Shown here piece after piece: positions 31,092 through 36,105 of a stretch of DNA of 36,105 bases. The notes under the pieces were generated by a model. It had not been told where the DNA came from and did not search any database. It saw only the letters and a list, made by a program, of their open reading frames with translations. The stretch covers positions 1 to 36,105 of the forward strand of contig JBJYWI010000132.1 in the NCBI GenBank assembly GCA_046259385.1. Direction: 5' to 3'. The stretch's first letter is position 1; each line of letters starts with the position of its first letter. The stretch comes from CAVWDI01 sp046259385. GTDB lineage: Bacteria; Chloroflexota; Anaerolineae; Anaerolineales; UBA4823. Made by a program: the position numbers and the translations under genes.

Positions 31092-32324
31092 ATGGCTGAG
31101 ATTACCCCCGACGATCTAGGGATCACCACTGATTTCGCTGTAAGAGAACACCGCTCATTGTGGAGGGACGCCTGGCACCGCTTATTATCCAACCGGACCG
31201 CGCGTCTGGGACTGGCAATTGTGTTGTTATTCGTTCTCTCGGCTGTCCTGGCGCACTATTTCTGGGATTACGACCCAAAAACTGACCTTGACTACAGTTT
31301 AAAATTAAAGCCACCCAACTTATTCCCCAATGAGGATGTGCAGTCGATCCATCTATTTGGCACTGATAAACTTGGACGGGATATATTCCGGCGGGTTGTG
31401 CATGGGGGCTGGAACTCCCTGAGGGTCGGCCTAGTGGCAGTAGGAATCTCTCTTTTGTTTGGGGGAATATTAGGACTGCTGGCTGGTTTTTATGAAAGCA
31501 TGCTTATAACGCCTGCCGAAAGAATACTGCTGCTGGCGCTGATCGGATTGCTCCTCGGAGCGCTATCTGCTTGGATTGCAATGCAACCAATTCAGGTGCT
31601 GCTTTTTGCTTTGCTCGGTGCTGCTTCAGCTTATTATGATAATTTTCTAGCAGGCAAAGTATGGCGGGTTGTTCTTTGGGGGGTACTGGGTACGTTGATA
31701 GGCGTTGGGTTAGGTTCGTTAAAAAACCCTGCAACTGGACTTGTTTGCGGCGCCCTGGGTTTAATTATAGGCGGGATATTGGCTCTGCCATTGGGAGGTA
31801 AATTCTTCTCGGATACTGTAATGAGGGCGATGGATGTGTTGCTTTCATTCCCCAGTTATCTTCTGGCAATCGCAATTGTCGCATTCCTGGGTCCTGGTCT
31901 CGAAAAGGGCATGATCGCGATCGGCGTTGTGGGCATCCCAGTTTATGCACGTCTGGTACGCAGTGCAGTACTTTCCGTTATTCAGAAGGAATACATCCTG
32001 GCTGCCCAATCAATCGGCGAAAGTCATGGGCGGATTCTCTTCAGAGGGATATTTCCAAATATCCTCTCCCCTGTAATTGTGCAAAGCACCATGGGTCTTG
32101 CAGGCGCGATTCTTTCGGCTGCCGCTCTTGGGTTCCTGGGTCTTGGCGCAATTCCCCCCGAGCCGGAATGGGGCGCGATGCTAGGTGACAGCTACCGGTT
32201 TTTGGCCAGCGGCGCCTGGTGGGCAGTTGTATTCCCGGGACTGGCAATTATGTTAAGTGTTCTGGGGTTCAACCTCTTAGGGGACGGTTTGAGGGATGCA
32301 TTGGATCCAAAATTACGCATTTAG
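31092..32324 (+). CDS. Peptide ABC transporter permease, DppC type, with a membrane insertion
   Basis: 410 aa against about 300 for the family. The N-terminus (WRDAWHRLLSNRTARLGLAI), HLFGTDKLGRDIFRRVVHGG and the EAA loop KEYILAAQSIGESHGRILF are ordinary, as is the ending LGDGLRDALDPKLRI. Between GLLAGFYES (about residue 135) and DTVMRAMDVLLSFPSYLLAI (from 241) lies an extra stretch of about 100 residues. It is very hydrophobic and Gly/Leu-rich, looking like three to four added membrane segments (LLLALIGLLLGALSAWIAM, VVLWGVLGTLIGVGLGSL). In other DppC proteins these flanks are joined directly. It is in frame and unbroken, so it is not a sequencing artefact of the simple kind. Confidence 0.93.
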   Translation: MAEITPDDLGITTDFAVREHRSLWRDAWHRLLSNRTARLGLAIVLLFVLSAVLAHYFWDYDPKTDLDYSLKLKPPNLFPNEDVQSIHLFGTDKLGRDIFRRVVHGGWNSLRVGLVAVGISLLFGGILGLLAGFYESMLITPAERILLLALIGLLLGALSAWIAMQPIQVLLFALLGAASAYYDNFLAGKVWRVVLWGVLGTLIGVGLGSLKNPATGLVCGALGLIIGGILALPLGGKFFSDTVMRAMDVLLSFPSYLLAIAIVAFLGPGLEKGMIAIGVVGIPVYARLVRSAVLSVIQKEYILAAQSIGESHGRILFRGIFPNILSPVIVQSTMGLAGAILSAAALGFLGLGAIPPEPEWGAMLGDSYRFLASGAWWAVVFPGLAIMLSVLGFNLLGDGLRDALDPKLRI

Positions 32325-32339
32325 AAATAATTAAATCAG

Positions 32340-33389
32340 ATGATGCAATCTTATAGCGAATTAAATAACCCTACTACTAACTCCTTCAAAACAGACTCGA
32401 CTTTAATCAAGATAAAAAACCTCAAAACCCGTTTTTATACTGAGGATGGGGTTGTAAAAGCAGTCAACGGGATTTCTTATGATATGGCTGAGGGAGAAAT
32501 CCTGGGAGTTGTTGGGGAAAGCGGCTGCGGTAAAAGCGTGCACGCGCTGTCGATTATGAGATTGATCCCGGATCCCCCTGGAAAAATCGAGAATGGTGAA
32601 ATTTACCTTAACGGTCGTGATTTACTGAATATTAGCGAAAATGAGATGCGCCTGATCCGCGGTTCACAAATCGCAATGGTATTCCAGGATCCAATGACTT
32701 CTTTAAACCCGGTATACAAAGTTGGAGACCAGATCTCAGAAGCGCTTATGCTGCACCAGGGAATGGATAAGAAACAAGCCTGGGAAAGATCGGGCGAATT
32801 GCTGCATATGGTTGGCATACCTGACGCGGTCGAAAGGCTGGATAATTACCCCCACCAGTTCTCTGGCGGGATGCGTCAGAGAGCAATGATTGCCATGGCG
32901 CTGTCCTGCAATCCCAGCCTGCTGATTGCAGATGAACCAACAACTGCTTTAGATGTAACTATTCAAGCACAGATCATCGATCTTGTCAGAAGGCTTCAGG
33001 AAAACCTGGGAATGGCAGTAATGTGGATAACACATGACCTGGGGATAGTTGCCGAGCTGGTAGAGAAGATAAATGTGATGTACGCAGGTTATATTATTGA
33101 AAGAGGCAATGTCAGGGACATTTACAAAGAAACCCGCCATCCATACACAATGGGCCTGCTCGGATCTCTGCCGCGCCTGGATGCCGCGCCCGGAACAAAA
33201 CTCATATCGATTCCCGGTCTGCCTCCAGATTTAATTGCGCTCCCCAAGGGATGCCCTTTTTATGCCCGCTGTACTTTCAGAGTTGATCAATGTTTTGAAG
33301 AAATGCCCAGGCTGGAACTTGCAGGCGATTATGAGCACAGGGTTGCCTGCTGGAAATGGAAAGACATTCTCAGCGACAAATCCTTATGA
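32340..33389 (+). CDS. Peptide ABC transporter ATPase, DppD type
   Basis: 349 aa. Walker A GESGCGKS (residues 59-66), Q-loop in MVFQDPMTSLNPV, signature FSGGMRQRAMIAMAL, Walker B LLIADEPTTALD, and the His switch in MWITHDLGIVAELV. A C-terminal oligopeptide-transport extension with the Cys pattern GCPFYARCTF...C...C (probable [4Fe-4S] or structural cysteines) follows. The start is ATG 32340 with a weak ribosome site. Its stop overlaps the DppF-type start (ATGA). Confidence 0.96.
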   Translation: MMQSYSELNNPTTNSFKTDSTLIKIKNLKTRFYTEDGVVKAVNGISYDMAEGEILGVVGESGCGKSVHALSIMRLIPDPPGKIENGEIYLNGRDLLNISENEMRLIRGSQIAMVFQDPMTSLNPVYKVGDQISEALMLHQGMDKKQAWERSGELLHMVGIPDAVERLDNYPHQFSGGMRQRAMIAMALSCNPSLLIADEPTTALDVTIQAQIIDLVRRLQENLGMAVMWITHDLGIVAELVEKINVMYAGYIIERGNVRDIYKETRHPYTMGLLGSLPRLDAAPGTKLISIPGLPPDLIALPKGCPFYARCTFRVDQCFEEMPRLELAGDYEHRVACWKWKDILSDKSL

Positions 33390-34381
33390 TGAACGAACAA
33401 CGACCATTGGTTAAAGTCAGAAACCTGAAGAAATATTTTCCCATCACTGAGGGGACAATTATTCAACGACACGTCGGGGATATTAAGGCTGTAGATGATG
33501 TGAGCTTCGACATATATGAAGGAGAAACACTTGGACTGGTTGGGGAGACAGGCTGTGGAAAAACAACTGTTGGGAGGACAATTTTATACCTTTATGAACC
33601 CACCGCCGGACAGATAATTTTTGAGGGCATCGATTTAACTACCTTAAACGAATCCGAAATGCGTAAAATGAGGAGCCGGATGCAAATGATCTTTCAAGAT
33701 CCATACGCCTCATTGAATCCACGCATGACTGTTGGTTCGATAATTTCATCACCACTTGAGGTACATAATTACGCCAGCGGTAAAGAGAAAAGGGATCGGA
33801 TTCAAGAATTATTAAAAATGGTTGGTCTCAATCCGGATTTTGTTAACCGCTACCCGCATGAATTTTCCGGCGGGCAGAGACAGCGGATCGGGATCGCACG
33901 TGCGCTGGCGCTCAATCCGGATTTGATCATATGCGATGAGCCAATCTCCTCCCTTGATGTGTCCATACAAGCTCAGGTTGTCAACTTGCTTGAAGATCTT
34001 CAGGAAAAGCTCGGGCTGACATACCTTTTTATCGCCCACGACCTCAGCATGGTCCGACATATAAGCAACAGAATGGCAGTCATGTATCTTGGTAAAATCG
34101 TCGAACTATCTAACAGGGACGATCTCTATTTAAATCCCCTCCACCCCTACACGCAGGCATTAATGTCGGCTGTTCCTGTCCCTGACCCTGACATTGTCAA
34201 AACACGCAAGAGAATTATCCTTGAAGGCGATATACCCAGTCCATCTCACCCGCCCATTGGTTGCAATTTTAATACTCGCTGCCCAATCGCTGAAGAAATT
34301 TGTTTTAAAGAAGATCCGGAATACCTGGAGAAGAGACCCGGTCATTGGGCTGCCTGCCATTTTTCGGACCGTTTTCTTTAA
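33386..34381 (+). CDS. Peptide ABC transporter ATPase, DppF type
   Basis: 331 aa from ATG 33386, overlapping the previous stop by 4 bp; upstream in-frame starts inside the DppD gene are not needed. Walker A GETGCGKT, Q-loop IFQDPYASLNPRMT, signature FSGGQRQRIGIARALALNPD, Walker B LIICDEPISSLD, then LFIAHDLSMVRHIS. The C-terminal Cys region (GCNFNTRCPIAEEICFKEDP) matches DppF/OppF. Final gene of the transporter; no terminator is obvious in the following 170 bp, which carry the coaE promoter. Confidence 0.96.
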   Translation: MMNEQRPLVKVRNLKKYFPITEGTIIQRHVGDIKAVDDVSFDIYEGETLGLVGETGCGKTTVGRTILYLYEPTAGQIIFEGIDLTTLNESEMRKMRSRMQMIFQDPYASLNPRMTVGSIISSPLEVHNYASGKEKRDRIQELLKMVGLNPDFVNRYPHEFSGGQRQRIGIARALALNPDLIICDEPISSLDVSIQAQVVNLLEDLQEKLGLTYLFIAHDLSMVRHISNRMAVMYLGKIVELSNRDDLYLNPLHPYTQALMSAVPVPDPDIVKTRKRIILEGDIPSPSHPPIGCNFNTRCPIAEEICFKEDPEYLEKRPGHWAACHFSDRFL

Positions 34382-34482
34382 TTCAAATAATCGCACCGAT
34401 TTCAAATACAATCCGGTTGGAAACGGGAATCTATAAGTTCAATCGCGCGACTTTTTGACAGCCGGCTAATTTACCCATTCCT

Positions 34483-34511
34483 TTGACATTCCATCCCCCG
34501 GCGAATACAAT
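34483..34511 (+). promoter_or_regulatory. Promoter for the coaE-cdaA transcript
   Basis: TTGACA (34483-34488), 17-bp spacer, TACAAT (34506-34511), about 40 bp ahead of the coaE start. Confidence 0.8.
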
Positions 34512-34552
34512 TTAATAAACGACAAGTAATTCACATAAAAGCGAGATTTTCC

Positions 34553-35680
34553 ATGGCTCCCAAACCGGGGAAATATATTATCGGTTTAACCGGCAATATC
34601 GCGACCGGAAAAAGTTTGATCAGAAAAATGCTTGAACAGACCGGCGCTTTTGGTATTGATGCGGACTCACTTGCACATTATGCGATAAAACAAGGCTCTT
34701 CCGGTTATAAGTCCGTTGTAGAGGAATTCGGAGATCGAATTTTAACTTCCAGAGGCGAAATTGATCGCGCAAAGCTTGGTGGTATTGTATTCAGTGAACC
34801 ACAGTCCTTAAAGAAATTGGAAAAAGTCATCCACCCTCTTGTAAGGGAAAAAATTCATGAATTAATTGAGGCTACACCTTTTTCACATATTGTAATTGAG
34901 GCGATAAAATTGTTTGAATCAGGGCTGTCTTCAGAATGCAATACCATCTGGGTATCCGACTCTTCTGAAGAACAACAAATCGAAAGGCTGATAAGCCAGC
35001 GCGGCCTAGACAGATCATCCGCGCTGGCAAGAATACATGCCCAATCCCCTCAATCACAGAAAAACAAAATGGCTGATCGAGTAATTAAAAATGACGGCAC
35101 ATACCTGCAAACATGGAAGCAGGTCCGGCAAGCCTGGAGTGAAATTTTACTGGAGAGCAGGATACAATTGTCTCCAACCAATCCAGCTGATTTCAATGGC
35201 ATCGAAATTTATCGCTGCAATCCCGATGATATGGACAGGATCAAAAAGTTGATGTCCCGCTTCAACAACGGAATAGAAGGAAGATCTGCCTCTGATTTTA
35301 GTGATACTCTATCTAAAAATCAATACCTTGTCGTCTCAGAACACAACTCTGAAAAGGCTCTAATCGCTTGGTACATCGATAATTTCACAATCTGTGCAAC
35401 CGATTTTTATCTAAATGCTGCAAAACCTACATCCGGAGTACTTTACAATATAATAAAGGAACTTGACCGATTCTGGCTGCAGTACAGACCGGAAAGGATT
35501 TTAATTTTTATTCCAATAAAATTTATCGAGAATACCCGCAGGTTGCAACTGCTCGGGTATGAAAAGTTTTACCCTGGAGATGAAGTTCTTGGCAATGGAG
35601 AAAGCTTTTCGATCGCTGATTGTAACAATAATATTTTTATCCTGTCGAAGAAGCTGGACATGATGAGTACCCCTCTTTAG
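34553..35680 (+). CDS. coaE: Dephospho-CoA kinase fused to a GNAT-like domain
   Basis: 375 aa against about 200 for CoaE, which phosphorylates dephospho-CoA in the last step of CoA synthesis. Residues 1-200 are a complete kinase: P-loop GNIATGKS (14-21), FGIDADSLAHYAIKQGSSGY, a Lys/Arg-rich LEKVIHPLVREKIHELIE, FSHIVIEAIKLFESG and IERLISQRGLDRSSALARI. Residues ~210-375 add a second domain ending with IKFIENTRRLQLLGYEKFY, which looks like the C-terminal half of a GNAT acetyltransferase; the acetyl-CoA RxxGxG loop is weak or absent. Coupling a CoA-making enzyme to a potential CoA-binding domain is striking. cdaA follows 23 bp downstream. Confidence 0.88.
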   Translation: MAPKPGKYIIGLTGNIATGKSLIRKMLEQTGAFGIDADSLAHYAIKQGSSGYKSVVEEFGDRILTSRGEIDRAKLGGIVFSEPQSLKKLEKVIHPLVREKIHELIEATPFSHIVIEAIKLFESGLSSECNTIWVSDSSEEQQIERLISQRGLDRSSALARIHAQSPQSQKNKMADRVIKNDGTYLQTWKQVRQAWSEILLESRIQLSPTNPADFNGIEIYRCNPDDMDRIKKLMSRFNNGIEGRSASDFSDTLSKNQYLVVSEHNSEKALIAWYIDNFTICATDFYLNAAKPTSGVLYNIIKELDRFWLQYRPERILIFIPIKFIENTRRLQLLGYEKFYPGDEVLGNGESFSIADCNNNIFILSKKLDMMSTPL

Positions 35681-35703
35681 GAAAAAAACAGGAGTTTAAT
35701 AAC

Positions 35704-36105
35704 ATACTAGAAAATATTGAGAATTATCTCGACAATCTGGCATTTTTATTCCAGCGTTTTACCTGGCCAGAGAGCTATATCGACGTCCTGCTTGTAGCCT
35801 CCTTCTTTTTCATAGTGCTGCTCTTACTGAGAGGAACCCAGGCAATGGTGTTACTGCGCGGCGCCCTACTGCTGCTTGTCGCCCTGATTGGGCTGTCTAC
35901 ATTTTCAAGTGATTTACCAGCGTTTTCGTGGTTGATTGAAACAATACTTCCTGCAATTCTGATCATAAGTCTGGTCATTTTCGCTCCAGAAATACGCCAG
36001 GCTCTCGAGCGTTTAGGCCGTGCAATTGCTATTTCTACAGTCGACAAATCTGTCAGAGATGTAGAATCAACCATCAATGCAATAGTCTATTCTGCGATCC
36101 GACTG
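35704..36105 (+). CDS. cdaA: Diadenylate cyclase CdaA, cut by window edge, probable AUA start
   Basis: Makes the second messenger c-di-AMP. The visible 134 codons are the N-terminal part of CdaA: three membrane helices (YIDVLLVASFFFIVLLLLRG, MVLLRGALLLLVALIG, ETILPAILIISLVIF) and the linker to the DisA_N domain, APEIRQALERLGR. The catalytic DGA and RHR motifs lie beyond the edge. No ATG, GTG or TTG precedes the first helix. The frame runs upstream into coaE, and the only candidate with a ribosome site (AGGAG at 35690-35694) is ATA at 35704, 9 nt further; the first ATG (35847) would remove helix one. Either an AUA start or a sequence error. Co-transcribed with coaE. Confidence 0.85.
   Translation, partial: MLENIENYLDNLAFLFQRFTWPESYIDVLLVASFFFIVLLLLRGTQAMVLLRGALLLLVALIGLSTFSSDLPAFSWLIETILPAILIISLVIFAPEIRQALERLGRAIAISTVDKSVRDVESTINAIVYSAIRL

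Noticed and set aside
34455..34460. Second TTGACA upstream of coaE
   Set aside because: No -10 box at the right distance, unlike the TTGACA at 34483.

Overview
The window looks like a chromosomal segment of a Chloroflexota bacterium, most likely class Anaerolineae. This is an inference from the mix of genes: a T-box-controlled thrS lacking the TGS domain, an NBR1-type Ig-like lipoprotein with a Thr/Pro-rich linker, a peptide-binding lipoprotein with a Glu/Pro linker, DUF951, and a bifunctional phosphoglucose/phosphomannose isomerase. Most genes are housekeeping. Base composition looks even, at mid-40s % G+C by eye. No CRISPR array, insertion sequence, rRNA or phage gene was seen.

Layout. 1-6554: uvrC (minus, cut by the left edge), a CinA/PncC-type amidase with an extra C-terminal domain (plus), metG and a YceD/DUF177 protein (minus), then rdgB and an alpha/beta hydrolase (plus). 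6567-10186 is the translation block. One promoter drives tRNA-Val(GAC), and the tRNA is followed within about 12 nt by a threonine T-box riboswitch and thrS. A separate strong promoter then drives infC (AUC start)-rpmI-rplT, closed by a terminator. 10192-11964: a DUF1232 membrane protein and a lipoprotein sugar dehydrogenase of the GSDH fold.

11978-17300 is the accessory part. A promoter with a perfect 15-bp palindrome leads into a 30-codon leader peptide, two consecutive terminator hairpins, a 72-aa orphan protein, an MFS exporter and a translationally coupled tandem-GNAT protein. I read this as a likely inducible (leader-peptide attenuation) efflux/modification operon, and it is the most interesting region here. 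A HAD-family hydrolase, an amidase remnant (the only content of the 15490-16001 gap besides a promoter with palindromes) and a second MFS gene follow.

17343-27737: a branched-chain aminotransferase (minus) divergent from a quinate 5-dehydrogenase-like gene and an NTP-transferase-fold gene; a minus-strand run of lipoprotein, rsmI and the sugar-phosphate isomerase; DUF951 divergent from an M50 protease, HD-domain protein, TyrA-like dehydrogenase and kbl; then a 79-aa Cys/His protein. The 283 bp at 23420-23702 hold no gene that I can support.

27868-34381: a complete oligopeptide/dipeptide ABC transporter (binding protein, two permeases, two ATPases). A terminator after the binding protein should give it excess expression, and one permease carries an insertion of about 100 residues. 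34483-36105: a dephospho-CoA kinase fused to a GNAT-like domain, followed by the start of a CdaA-type diadenylate cyclase whose only well-placed start codon is AUA.
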